A stretch of DNA of 64,000 nt from Adenophora triphylla var. japonica (GCA_022495995.1 JAFEMH010002083.1:62001-126000); one strand, 5' to 3'. Shown: positions 22,935 to 34,445, numbered from the stretch's first letter. Notes: generated from the letters alone by a model not told the origin. Program-made: numbers and translations.

Positions 22935-25900
22935 CATGGGCGGATCCAGGAATTCCCGGAGGGGGGGGGGCAAGATTACACGGGGGGTTGCCCCCGAAAA
23001 AATTTTTTCGGGTCGGACAAGTAAAAAATGGATCGGATCCATGAAAAACAAATAAATAAGGAAAAATGTCATAATATTTCATACACAAAATCATGTTCAA
23101 ATTAGTTCAACAGAACGGGAAATAACCGAAAAAAAAAACTTACAATTTAAATAGCACTAGTGGCACTAGTGATTTTCGGCAAAAGATTTTTACGAGTAGC
23201 CATATCTTGAAAACGCTTCAAGATTTGTTCATTAGAAATATCTATGAACAGAGCTTTCTCAATGTACACCAACAAACAATCGTTCAAATATTTATCTCCC
23301 ATCCTATTTCGCAGCTCTGACTTGCAATATTTCATTCCAGAAAACACTCTCTCAACAGTTGCAGTCGCTACAGGTAAGAGCAAGACCAATTCAATCAAGC
23401 GATAGACTAATGGAAACATTTTCTCTTTCATAGTTTCAACCATCTTCTTTGATAGGCGCTCAAGTCTTCAATATCGGAGAATCGTTCATCAAGTCTTACA
23501 GAAAGAAGAAAATTTTCAAGTTCATCACGAATTATTAGAAGATCCATCTCTGAGAAGTCTAGTGGATATAGTTTGGCAAGACGGATAAGTTTCTCGACAT
23601 TGAAGCTAGAAAAATTATTTCTCGGATTGAGGCATGCCATATACTTGAGCAATTCTGTACTAGACTCGGAAAAACGATCCCCCATCTCTTGTATAATAGA
23701 GTCCACAACCTAATTGACGTAAAACAAGAATAATTTTAGATAACGTGTTAATTATACTAAAGTTAATAGAAAAAAAATGTGTGATAGTTAAGCTACCTCA
23801 TAAAAGATTTCAACACGATAATGATGGTAGTTAGTGATATTCGTCCCATCTCTTTTGATGCGAATCCGTCTTGGGACAATGTCATCCATCTTAACAACAT
23901 CAATTTCATTAGCCTCACAAAAAGAATTCACTACTTGGCATAAAGTATCCCATCCGGATTCTCGAAATGTTTGCAATCTTTCTTTCACAATCTCTACCCC
24001 ATTAAATGCGTTGAGAATATCTTGATCTTTTGCTTGCAAGGCTAAAGACAATGGGTGAATGAAGCCTAATAAACGTTTCATCAACATCATAATAAACACA
24101 AACTCATAACTTTCCATCCTTTGTATCAAACCCGAAATTAGCCCACGTGTTGTTGCATCAACTCCATCATTAAATATATTTTCAAGGACTTTAATCACCG
24201 ATGGCCACATAGCTTCAAGACGAAGTATAGTAATATAATGAGATCCCCATCGAGTGTCACCTGGTCTACGCAAAGAGGTTTCTTGATTTTGGCCACTTCC
24301 TGAATTGATATCTCCATTCTCCAACCTTTCAACAAGTCTATCATGTTCAGTTTGTCGAAGTTTATCTGCTCTTTTACAAGAAGATCCACATATTGTAACA
24401 ATTTCCCCAAGATAATTGAAAAAGCCACTAACATACCGATTTGCCTTAAATACAGCCACACACACCAATTGAATTTGATGAGCAAAAAAATGAACATACC
24501 ATGCCGATGGATTCTCTCTTAAAATAAGTGCTTTCAAACCATTAAATTCACCTCTCATATTAGATGCACCATCATATCCTTGACCTCTCAATCTTGACAT
24601 TGATAATCCCAATTCAGAAAATACCAAGTCAATTGCCTCTTTCAAACATATCGACGTGGTCTCCTTAACATGAATCAAATACAAGAATCTTTCCACGACC
24701 TCCCCCTTATTGTTCACATATCTAATAACAATCGCCATTTGCTCTTTTATTGAGCAATCTCGAGACTCATCAACCATGATAGAAAATAATCCATCTCCAA
24801 GTTCACTCAATATTGCAAGTCTTGTTTCAACAGCACAACAATTAATTATATCTTTCTGAATAGAGGGACAAGTCATTTGAGAATTTCCTGGAGCATTTTT
24901 AAGAGTCTCCTTACCAACCTCTTCATTCCTTAAACTGTACCATCGCAACAACGATAAAAAAGTACCCGGTCTTATGGAAGTTGAAGACTCGTCATGTCCC
25001 CTAAAAGGAAGACCTTCACCCAAGCAAAAACGAATAACATCTAGGGATGCCGTCAAACGAATTTGATATGCCTTGTCTTTTATCGCACAACCTCTATCAA
25101 TAACATGACTCAAGCTTTGTTTTTGATTCAAAAAATTTTCATACTTGATTCTTGCTTGGTTGTGTGAACTAGAAGGAGAACCAACATGTGCTCTAAACCT
25201 TTCAAGACCCTTTTTCCAATTGCTAAACCCAATACTAGTAAATGCTTCATCTCCCGGTGCCACTTTACCATGCTTAAAAAGAAAACACCAAAAGCAATAT
25301 GCGGCATCTTTAGACATACTATATTCAAGCCAATTAAAATCCCCAAACCAATCATCTCTAAAATTATGACTTGGAATTCCTTTTTTTGGAAATGCATGAC
25401 CTTTTGGTTGACAAGGACCTTTAGCAACATATTCTCTACGAATACGGTCCTGAATATTCACATCAAAACTATCAATTGACTTTCGTAGACCGGGATCAGA
25501 AACAATGTCATTTTGATCAATTTCGACAACCACATTTTCATTTCCAACACTAGAACTAGAAGAAGCAGTAGATCTGGGCCTTTTTAATACAAATCTATCC
25601 ATTGATAAACCTAAACGAACAAAAAATACAATTGAAAACTTATCAATTTGTGAAGAAATTAAAATTAATCAAAACACATTTAAATTTGTAAACTCCATTC
25701 AAATTTGTAGAGAGAGAGAGAGGAAATTACCGAGAGAGAGACCCGCAGCAAGGAGGAGAAGGAGCGGCGGCGGCGGCGGCGGCGTCGAGGAGGAGGAGCG
25801 GCTGCGAACAGGGGCGGAGAGGGAGCGGCGCGGCCAGGGGCGTCAAACGTTGGCTAGGGTTTTTGGGAGGGAGCAGTCTGTGTCGAGAGAGAGAGGTATT

Positions 25901-26186
25901 AACCTCTGTTTCTTTTTTTTAAAATTACTGGAATAACGTTTTTTTTTATTAATCAAAACTAAAACGACGTAGTTTTAATAAGTGAGAAACTTATCAAAAC
26001 TATGTCGTTTTGATTACTTAAAAAAAAAAAAAAACCGTTTCTTACTCGTCTTCTCCGGCGAAATCGTAAACTCCGGCCAAATCCCTAACTCCGGTGGGGG
26101 CAAAAAAAAAAAAAAAAAAAATTCAGTGCTTTTTTCGCCGCCGGTGGGGGCAATTGACCCCACCTGCCCCCCTAGATCCGCCCCTG
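22935..26186 (-). mobile_element. hAT DNA transposon, 3.25 kb, nearly complete
   Basis: The exact 8-bp duplication CGCAAACC occurs at 22927-22934 and 26187-26194. Termini are CATGGGCGGATCCAGG (left) and, read inward from the right, CAGGGGCGGATCTAGG. Both ends continue into G-rich subterminal sequence. An 8-bp duplication, CAGGGGCGGATC-type inverted repeats and a transposase with a hAT dimerisation domain define the superfamily. The transposase 5' untranslated region, near 25690-25830, has GA and GGC repeats. Confidence 0.95.
23147..25602 (-). pseudogene. hAT transposase (TTF/MYM-type zinc finger), one frameshift
   Basis: Exon 1 is 25602-23797 (602 codons) and ends GAG|GTAGC; an 87-bp intron (23796-23710) ends ATTAG; exon 2 runs 23709-23147. 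The join gives RVEIFYEVVDSIIQEMGDRF, as in intact relatives. In order: a short basic/Ser N-terminus; TTF-type zinc finger (WLEYSMSKDAAYCFWCFLF, about residues 90-115); a central region with IMVDESRD and LRGQGYDGASNMRGEFNGL around the RNase H-like core; and the dimerisation region VLLLPVATATVERVFSGMKY. Near 23455 the frame slips (DIEDLSA, then LSKKMVETMKE in another frame), the single visible lesion. It resembles plant zinc finger MYM-type protein 1-like transposases. It would be close to functional if the slip were a sequencing error. Confidence 0.88.
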
Positions 26187-26194
26187 CGCAAACC

Positions 26195-26305
26195 ATTAAC
26201 TCGAGTAAAGGGTCTTGCTCCATTATAACATATACTATACAGTATATATAAACATCTCAAAACCATTTTTTCATAACTAAAAGCAAAAATATTAGGATAA
26301 AAAAG

Positions 26306-26375
<70 letters not shown>
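26195..26375. repeat. Short unique flank and (TA)n microsatellite
   Basis: About 115 bp of unique A+T-rich DNA, then an uninterrupted TA run at about 26310-26374 that abuts the left end of element B. Confidence 0.85.
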
Positions 26376-26379
<4 letters not shown>

Positions 26380-28430
26380 AAATTTATTGAATGAGAAATA
26401 GGAATTTATATGAGAACAGGAAGCTAAACTCGGCCAATTGGATTAAAAACACATCAATCTTTCAGGATTAAAAAAAAAAAGATAGAGGCGGTGGCGTTTT
26501 CGTAATTATTGTGTGAACTAAATCCCCTCAAATTTCAAAATAAAATATCTCAATATCTATAAGTCGAAAAAATTCGAAAACACCGATTTTTTTGTCTTGA
26601 CGAGACGATTCAAACTAGATCCCTGAAGACAGGATTTTGAAAAAATATTATTGAACAACGTCTAATTTTTAAAACACTAGCTAATTAACTAGTGTTTTAA
26701 AACACTAGCTAATATTGAAAAAATAATCCCTGAAGATAGCTAGTGTTCACTAAGACAATACAGCTAGTGTTCACTAGCTAGTGTTCACTAAGACAACATA
26801 ACTAGTTAAGTTAACTTACAGCTAGTGTTCACTTACAGCTAGTGTTCACTAATTAATTAGTGTTCACTAAGACAACATAGCTAGTGTTCACTTACAGCTA
26901 GTGTTCACTTACGCCTAGAGTTCACTAATTAATTAGTGTTCACTAAGACAATACAACTAGTGTTCACTAAGACAACATAGCTAGTGTTTACTAAGACAAC
27001 ATAACTAGTTAACTTACAGCTAGTGTTCACTTACAGCTAGTGTTCACTAATTAATTAGTGTTCACTAAGACAACATAGCTAGTGTTCACTTACAGCTAGT
27101 GTTCACTTACAGCTAGAGTTCACTAATTAATTAGTGTTCACTAAGACAACACAGCTAGTGTTCACTAAGACAACATAGCTAGTGTTCACTAAGACAACAT
27201 AACTAGTTAACTTACAAACTAGTGTTCACTTACGCCTAGTGTTCACTAATTAATTAGTGTTCACTAAGACAACATAGCTAGTGTTCACTTACAGCTAGTG
27301 TTCACTTACAGCTAGAGTTCACTAATTAATTAGTGTTCACTAAGACAACACAGCTAGTGTTCACTAAGACAACATAGCTAGTGTTCACTAAGACAACATA
27401 ACTAGTTAACTTACAGCTAGTGTTCACTTACAGCTAGTGTTCACTAATTAATTAGTGTTCACTAAGACAACATAGCTAGTGTTCACTTACAGCTAGTGTT
27501 CACTTACAGCTAGTGTTCACTAATTAATTAGTGTTCACTAAGACAATACAACTAGTGTTCACTAATTAATTAGTGAACACTAGCTTTAAGTGTTCACTAA
27601 GACAATACAACTAGTGTTCACTAATTAATTAGTGAACAATACAGCTAGTGTTCACTAATTAATTAGTGTTCACTAAGACAATACAACTAGTGTTCACTAA
27701 GACAACACAGCTAGTGTTCACTAAGACAACATAGCTAGTGTTCACTAAGACAACATAACTAGTTAACTTACATCTAGTGTTCACTTACAGCTAGTGTTCA
27801 CTAATTAATTAGTGTTCACTAAGACAACATAGCTAGTGTTCACTTACAGCTAGTGTTCACTAATTAATTAGTGTTCACTAAGACAATGCAACTAGTGTTC
27901 ACTAAGACAACATAGCTAGTGTTAACATAGCTAGTGTTCACTAAGACAACATAGCTAGTGTTCACTTACAGCTAGTGTTCACTAATTAATTAGTGTTCAC
28001 TAAGACAATACAACTAGTGTTCACTAAGACAATACAGCTAGTGTTCACTAATACAACACATCTAGTGTTCACTAATACAACACAGCTAGTGTTCACTAAG
28101 ACAACACAGCTAGTGTTCACTAGCAACACAGTGTTTTAAAAATTAGACGTTGTTCAATATTATTTTTTCAAAATCCTATCTTCAGGGATCTAGTTTGAAT
28201 CGTCTCGTCAAGACAAAAAAATCAGTGTTTTCGATTTTTTTTTTTGACTTATAGATATTGAGATATTTTATTTTGAAATTTGAGGGGGATTTTAAATGAA
28301 ATAATTACGAAAATGCCACCCCCTCTATCTTTTTTTTTTAATCTGGAGCATTGATGTGTTTTTTAATCCAATGGCTGTTAGTGGTTCTTATGGTTCTCAT
28401 ATAAATGTGGTTCTCATTATAATAGGACCC
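26376..28430. mobile_element. Inverted-repeat element B with internal satellite
   Basis: Long terminal inverted repeats: left about 26376-26698, right about 28135-28430. Matching words on the two arms include GATTCAAACTAGATCCCTGA versus TCAGGGATCTAGTTTGAATC, and TTTCAAAATAAAATATCTCA versus its complement near 28260. A motif close to GGCGGTGGCGTTTTCGTAAT lies at 26487 and, inverted, at 28300-28324. A perfect palindrome, AAAACACTAGCTAATT and its complement, lies at 26671-26698. Both flanks are TA microsatellite, so a target duplication cannot be seen. The left tip shares TTATATGAGAACARGAA with the MULE-like element at 37740. There is no coding sequence. Confidence 0.75.
26699..28134. repeat. 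Hierarchical tandem array in element B
   Basis: Dozens of copies of the core CTAGTGTTCACT are joined by three alternating linkers (AAGACAACATAG, TACAG and AATTAATTAG). The landmark AACTAGTTAAC recurs at 26800, 27003, 27201 and 27400, giving a higher-order unit of about 198-203 bp, then again at 27757 after a rearranged stretch. Some units are inverted (TTAGTGAACACTAG near 27570), and the AATTAATT linkers are palindromic. Confidence 0.9.
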
Positions 28431-28627
28431 TATATATATATATATATATATATCTATAGTATAAATCAAGGGTGTCCACCTCACCCAAAGGAACAGTTCT
28501 ATGAACAGTTTCGCCTGACGAAATTCCCATTTTGCCCTTACTATTTTGTTCCTTTCCCATTTTGCCCTTAATTTTTTTTTAAATTAAAAAAAAAAAAAAA
28601 CCGTAGCCTTGTACACGGGCATGTACT

Positions 28628-28706
<79 letters not shown>

Positions 28707-28775
28707 CTTTTTTATTAAAAATATATGAATGCATTCATAATAAAATTATAAATTTTGAAAAAATTTATTGTACAC
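28431..28775. repeat. (TA)n tracts and spacer
   Basis: TA runs at about 28432-28452 and 28628-28698, separated by A/T-rich sequence with a poly(A) run near 28586. Bases 28699-28775 are A+T-rich. No gene. Confidence 0.8.
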
Positions 28776-29259
28776 TGTTAGAACATGGATTGCAAAATGT
28801 GTATACTTAGTAAATATACGTAAACGTGTAGACGTACATGTTTAAATCATAAAATATAATGTTGTATAAAGTATAGAAATTAATCAATGTGTAGAATTTC
28901 CGAAATAAAAATTACCTATTTATGATGGACAAAAGATAACATTTTTACTACTTCATATGAAAGGGTGTGGTTCCTAAATGAAGTGCCTATTTATTTCCTA
29001 TATATAGAGGCTTTTCATCAGCCTTGAAACATACTTATTCTTGATATACTATTTCCATAAAATCTGAGTTAAAGTAGGCATTCATCATTTAGAAGTACTA
29101 CTTCTCCCTCCCTCCCTCCTTCATTTCTTCTTCTTTTCTTCAAGAACATCAAGACAAAATAGATTCATCGGGTATAACGCTTTCGCCTCCATTTCTTTTC
29201 TCTTGCTTCTTCAAGACTTGAGTATGAATTGGGTATAATGGAATAGAAATGTCTCAACA
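28776..29259 (+). mobile_element. 5' LTR of a copia-type element
   Basis: 484 bp from TGTTAGAACATGG to GTCTCAACA. A TATA-like CTATATATAGAGGC lies near 28998-29011, followed by a leader with CT-rich tracts. The end is set by the primer-binding site three bases downstream. No second LTR copy is visible in the window, so this is a truncated element. Confidence 0.8.
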
Positions 29260-29261
29260 AT

Positions 29262-29273
29262 TGGTATCAGAGC
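29262..29273 (+). other. Initiator-Met tRNA primer-binding site
   Basis: TGGTATCAGAGC, a perfect match to the plant consensus, three bases after the LTR end. It fixes plus orientation for this element. Confidence 0.92.
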
Positions 29274-30540
29274 CTACTCATGTTCTTGATTAAGTTTGAG
29301 TTCATGATAACATGTTTTGCTTTACTTTATGTTGAATTCATTATGTTTTGGTATTGTTTAATCATTCTAATTCATTCATAGAGTGTTAATAATTTTATCC
29401 AGTTTAAAATCTGAAATGATTAAAAGTTTTGGCTTAAAATACATAAAGTTCATCAAAAAGGGACAATGAATATTGCAAGATTATCCCATTGGCACAACAG
29501 AGCGTTGTATGACATACGACCATGCTGGATCTATTTGTGTATTCATGTATGTATTGCAAGATTATCCCATTGGCACAACAGAGCGTTGTATGGCGCACGA
29601 CCGTGGTGGATCTACTTGTATATTCATGTCTGTGCAGAATGATAAAGTTTCTGGAAAAGGCCTGCTCGGCCGAGCACCTTCTTGACTCGGCCGAGCACCG
29701 TGGTACAGAATGATAAAAAAAAATCTGGAAAAGACCTGCTCGGCCGAGTACCTTCTTGACTCGGTCGAGTACCATAAGACAGAATGTTGTGATTTTCTGG
29801 ACAGGCCTACTCGGCCGAGTCATTTATTATGCTCGGCCGAGCACCACCTGCAGATTCAGCATTTGAATGTTTTAAGCAAAAACATACATTTTTTTTTCAA
29901 ACCTTTCTTTCTTTGTGATTAATTATATGCTTAAACAACTTCATAATGATCATGAAAAATGACGTCCCAGAAACATTCTTCAATAGCGTTTCTGAGGACG
30001 TCAATGCTAAGGGTTTCTGGATACCCTTGAAGAACGCTTTGTAAAAAGCGGAAAATCGGAAACAAGTGCTTCCGATAGTAATTGTTATGATTAAATAATA
30101 TTATTAATAGTAATGTTAACCTATATAGTAACTATTATGATTAACTAATACTATTAATATTAATGTTAACATATATAGTAACTATTATAATTAACTAATA
30201 CTATTAATAGTAATTGTTAACATATATTAACTATTATGATTAACTAATACTATTAATAGTAATATTTAACATATATAGTAACTATTATAGTTAACTAATA
30301 CAATTAATAGTATTAGTTAACTTATATAGTAGTTAATTAATACTATTAATAGTAATAGTTAACATATATAGTAACTATTATAGTTAACTAATACTATTAA
30401 TAGTAATAGTTAACTTATAGAGTAACTATTATAGTTAACTAATACTATTAATAGTAATAGTTAACCTATATAATAACTATTATTATTAACTATTAGTATT
30501 AGCTATTAAGGAGAATATGAAGAGTCTTTAGATTTTGGAA
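29274..30540. repeat. Internal region of the truncated LTR element: three tandem arrays, no ORF
   Basis: About 29468-29640 is an 81-88 bp tandem duplication (TTGCAAGATTATCCCATTGG starts each copy). About 29650-29845 has three units containing six CTCGGCCGAG-type palindromes. About 30070-30515 has about eight copies of a 50-60 bp A+T unit with ACTATTAATAGT and GTTAAC palindromes. No gag or pol motif is visible. The downstream limit of the element is unknown. Confidence 0.75.
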
Positions 30541-31802
30541 TGGTGATGAGGTGGTTTCTTCAAAAGCAAGAGTTTGCCTAAACATGTCTGCGTGGCAATT
30601 TCTTAGGCCTCCTCACCAACTTTAACATATATATATATATAGATTTACAAACACTATCTCTTTCTTACACCCGAGGGTTATAGCGAAGTAACATCTCGCA
30701 CCCATAACAATACTATTTCTTGGAGATATCCGATCCGCTTGATGACATGTGAAAGCACTTTTCTGCAACCTTTGCCACCCCTATACGTTTCGATATTCAT
30801 GGCGAGGTATTGTAAAAAGTCATTATACATTTATTAAATGTCATTAATACATTAAATGTCATTATTATAGCCAACATTAGGTTAAGGTCATTAGCTTTAA
30901 ATCCCATTTTTCTAGGGATGAATGACGTAAATATACAATGTACTTTCTCAATTTTTACAATTAATGCAATGTACTAGTTAGTGACATCTTAATGATTGTA
31001 CTATCTCCATTTTTTACATTTAATAAAATATACGACATCAAAAACTTTAACGAAAATGTCGACATTTGTTAAAAAACTAACCCATGTTAAATGCACTAAC
31101 ATTTGTTAAGAAGAAGACTAACTCCTCCCTCTTCTTCTTCCCTAACCAGTCCGCAACCCACCACTGCCACCGCCATCAACACCATCACTGTCGCCACCGC
31201 CATCAACACCATCACTGCCGCCACCACCACCATGATGACTACACCACCACAATTCCACCCCAATCGCTAGTCCATAATCATCAACACCAACACATAAATC
31301 AAAATAAAATCAGGATTCAAGAAATTCAAAACTCAATAAAGGGGTTTTACACACTTGTTTCAAACACAAATATATCCCCTGGCTTTATAATCTAAGCTTG
31401 AATTCTAATTTTTTGAAAGAAAGAGAATTCAAGAAAAGGGTTTTGTACACACTTCAATTCCAATCTCAACAATTGCGATTGAATTAACATGTCTTAAGTC
31501 ATCTCGGAGCACGATACCGTTATTTCGAATCACCTCCCTCAATTTGCTGGGTTTTAAAGAATTCGAATGTGGGTAATGGGTCGGCTAAGAAACAATTTGG
31601 GCAAACCCTAGCCTCCGTATTTCTTCACTGCAACAATCAACCACCGGATTCAACTTCGATCCAAAAGTCTGAAATTCCAATCCTAATAGAAATTGGGAAT
31701 GTTAAATTTGGGGATTAATTGAAATTGGAAATTCAAATTGACAAGATATAGTTGTGGACGGGGTTGTGTGAGAGGGGAGGGTCATTAGTGGCTGCTAGAG
31801 AG
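30541..31802. other. Intergenic region, low-complexity CCACCATCA tract
   Basis: Includes a short TA run near 30628-30642 and a CACCGCCATCAACACCATCA-type tract at about 31155-31235. The tract yields a His-rich open frame (31084-31395) that I regard as low-complexity artefact. GAGAG at 31798-31802 is the left target-site copy of the next element. No reliable gene. Confidence 0.5.
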
Positions 31803-32311
31803 TGTTGGGTTTGGATCCTAAACTACAAGGAAGAGGAGGAGCCTAAGTCGGAGGTGGTGAATCAAGAGGGAAAACTAGTCGGGATCTTCTGTCAAGGAGA
31901 GCGGCCGCGCTCGTGGTGGAGGGCGACCGCGCTGGAGGTTCAACGAGGGTGTATAAGCTTCTGCCGTTGAGGGCGGCCGCGCTGGCCTTGAGGGCGGCCG
32001 CGCTCGGTCCGAATCTGCAGCAGATTTTTATTTTGTTTCCTATTTTGATTAGATCTCTTCTTAAACTGAGTTAGGGCATCCTTGTATAACTATATAAGCA
32101 TAATTTTGGCCTAGAACACATTGTAGCAACATATTAGTGAGGAGATTAATACATATTGGCTTGGCAATTGCCCCCGAACGTAGTTCACGAGTTGGTGAAT
32201 GAACCGGGTAAACAACTCTTGTGTTCTTGTGTGTGATTGTTTCTTTCTTGTACGTGTGGGTGTGTTGATTTCTTTGTCTTGATTGCAACGGGGAGCACCA
32301 ATTTCACAACA
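31803..32311 (+). repeat. 5' LTR of the TR-GAG-like element
   Basis: Begins TGTTGGGTTTGGATCC. It contains several GAGGGCGGCCGCGCT words (31965-32010) partly missing from the 3' copy, and a TATA-like CTATATAAGC near 32089. Confidence 0.92.
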
Positions 32312-32410
32312 ACCGGTATCGTAGCATTGGTTCGGAGGATTCAAAATCTTTTCATTAGTTGATTAATTTTGAATCGCGTTCTTGGGGGATTTTGGTGAAG
32401 CAAGCCAAGA

Positions 32411-33844
32411 TTGAAGAACTCAATCGAGAAATTCAACGGTGTGAATTTCACGTTTTGGAAGACAAGGATTGAAGACTACCTTTATTGTAAGGATCTTCAT
32501 GGACCCTTGAAGGCGAAGCCCGAAGACATGTCACAAGGGGATTGGGAGACGTTGGATCGGAAGGCGTTAGGAGCGGTAAGGAGTGCCCTAACCGACGACG
32601 TTGCACGAGAACGCCATGGAGGCCAAGACAACGGTGGAGTTGCTACAAACGCCGTCGACATGTATGAGAAGCCGTCGAATATCAATAAGGAGCATTTGAT
32701 AAAGAGGTTTGCGAATGCGAAGATGTCGAAGGGCGACAGTGCAAGTCATATCGGCAATTTCAAAGGTATGGTGGACCAATTGAAAAGTGTTGATATTTCT
32801 TTCTCCGATGAAGTGCTAGCTTGTTTTCTTCTAAAATCATTGCACGATAGTTGGGAGGTTCTTGTCACAACGATTAGTGCGTCGAAAACAGCATTGGTGT
32901 ATACGGAGGTTAGAGATCTCATCCTTCAAGAGGAGCTGCGAAGGAAAGAGAAAAGGGGAGAATCTTCCGTAGATGGGGCTGCACTTAGGGTGGAGAGAAA
33001 TAGGGGAAGACCTAAAAAGGGGAAAAAGGTCAAGTGCTACAATTGTGGTGAATTGGGGCATATTAGTTATGACTGTCCGGGAAAAGGTGGTGGTGCTAAC
33101 GTGGTGGATGATGGTGGTGATGTATTAATCCTAGGGGAGGAGCAGTCGGGTGAAGATTGGGTGTTGGATTCTGGAGCTTCTTGTCATGCTAGTGGGGATG
33201 CAGAATCAATGAAGCGATACAAAACTGGAGATTTTGGGGTTCTCTATCTTGGTGATGGTCAACCATTGAAGATCAAAGGTAAGGGGGATGTGATGATGAA
33301 GACACCTAATGGGGCTGTTTTACAACTACACGACGTGATGCATGTTCCGGATTTGAGGAGAAGGGTGATTTCTGTGGGACAACTTGACAGTGAAGGGTAT
33401 GGTGTTTCTTTCATTGGTGGGTCTTGGGAAGTCACAAAAGGGGCTAAGGTGTTGGCTCGTGGGGTTAAGGGGAAGACGTTGTACTCTACCTACAATGTCG
33501 CTTTTCGTTCCGGTGGGAGCAAGAGGCTAAAGAACCGGCCTGTTGGTGTGAAAAGGGGAGACATCAAGAAACGGTATGTTGGGGAGGACACAAAGTTGAT
33601 CAACGCGGTGTGGATGTCCAAGGGCCCTAACAGAGAGCGGTTTCAGACCAAGAACAGTCGATGCAAGAAACAAGGTGTGTCCAAGTTTCAAGGGGAAGCA
33701 TTGCGAGGAAGGTGGGTCTGGAGGGAGAAGGCGAAGTTAGACTTGCGGGGAGAAATCAAGGTAGAAGCTGATTTGGGGAGGCAAGAATCATCTAACACGG
33801 AGAGGTTGAAACATCGCTTGGTTTCAACTCGCCTTATTACTTGA
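32411..33844 (+). pseudogene. Copia-type Gag-protease of the TR-GAG-like element
   Basis: A 477-codon open frame, but its first codon in alignment with relatives is TTG (32411, before KNSIEKFNGVNFTFW); the first in-frame ATG is further in, so the start may be lost. Gag blocks are KFNGVNFTFWKTRIEDYL, DMYEKPSNINKEHLIKRF and SFSDEVLACFLLKSLHDSWE. A CCHC knuckle (CYNCGELGHISYDC, about residue 208) and a protease (WVLDSGASCHAS, about residue 251) follow. The segment around codons 66-82 reads out of register: shifting one base there gives the conserved-looking AMEAKTTVELLQ, so two compensating indels are likely. After the GAG-pre-integrase-like part the frame continues into basic sequence without any integrase motif. 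Confidence 0.85.
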
Positions 33845-33963
33845 GGAGAGGAGAGGTAGTGTCAAGCCAATATGGAGGAGGGGGAATGTGTTCGAAGGTC
33901 TTTACTCCGTGGTGGGAGTTGATGGGTGATTTTATGTTTGTTGGTTTAGTCTCGGTGGGAGAT

Positions 33964-34445
33964 TGTTGGAGTTTGGATCCTAAACTACAAGGAAGAGGAG
34001 GAGCCTAAGTCGGAGGTGGTGAATCAAGAGGGAAAACTCGTCGGGATCTTACGTCGAGGAGAGCGGCGCGCTCGTGGTGGAGGGCGGCCGCGGCTGGAGG
34101 TTCAACGAGGGTGTATAAGCTTAGTTGAGGCGGCCGCGCTCTCAAATCTGCAGCAGATTTTTATTTTGTTTCCTATTTTGATTAGATCTCTTCTTAAACT
34201 GAGTTAGGGCTTCCTTGTATAACTATATAAGCATAATTTCGGCCTAGAACACATTGTAGCAACATATTAGAGAGGAGACTAATACATATTGGCTTGGCAA
34301 TTGCCCCCGGACGTAGTTCACGAGTTGGTGAATGAACCGGGTAAACAACTCTTGTGTTCTTGTGTGTGATTGTTTCTTTCTTGTACGTGTGGGTGTGTGG
34401 ATTTCTTTGTTTTGATTGCAACGGAGTATCACCAATTTCACAACA
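33964..34445 (+). repeat. 3' LTR of the TR-GAG-like element
   Basis: 482 bp, beginning TGTTGGAGTTTGGATCC and colinear with the 5' LTR apart from small indels. Confidence 0.92.

Larger units (their letters stand above)
31803..34445 (+). mobile_element. TR-GAG-like non-autonomous LTR retrotransposon
   Basis: LTRs are 31803-32311 (509 bp) and 33964-34445 (482 bp); both end AATTTCACAACA. The exact 5-bp duplication is GAGAG at 31798-31802 and 34446-34450. A PBS-like CCGGTATCGTAGC follows the left LTR and a purine tract (GGTGGGAGAT) precedes the right one. The 1.65-kb interior encodes Gag and protease only; integrase, RT and RNase H are absent. This layout fits the TR-GAG class of small Gag-encoding elements. 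The LTRs differ mainly by an indel around repeated GCGGCCGC words. Confidence 0.93.

Noticed and set aside
28776..29259. Solo LTR
   Set aside because: A primer-binding site follows immediately and the flanking five bases do not match, so it is the 5' LTR of a truncated element rather than a recombined solo LTR.
31084..31395. 103-codon His-rich open frame
   Set aside because: It arises from a CACCATCA-type low-complexity tract; the rest of the frame shows no domain or splice support.
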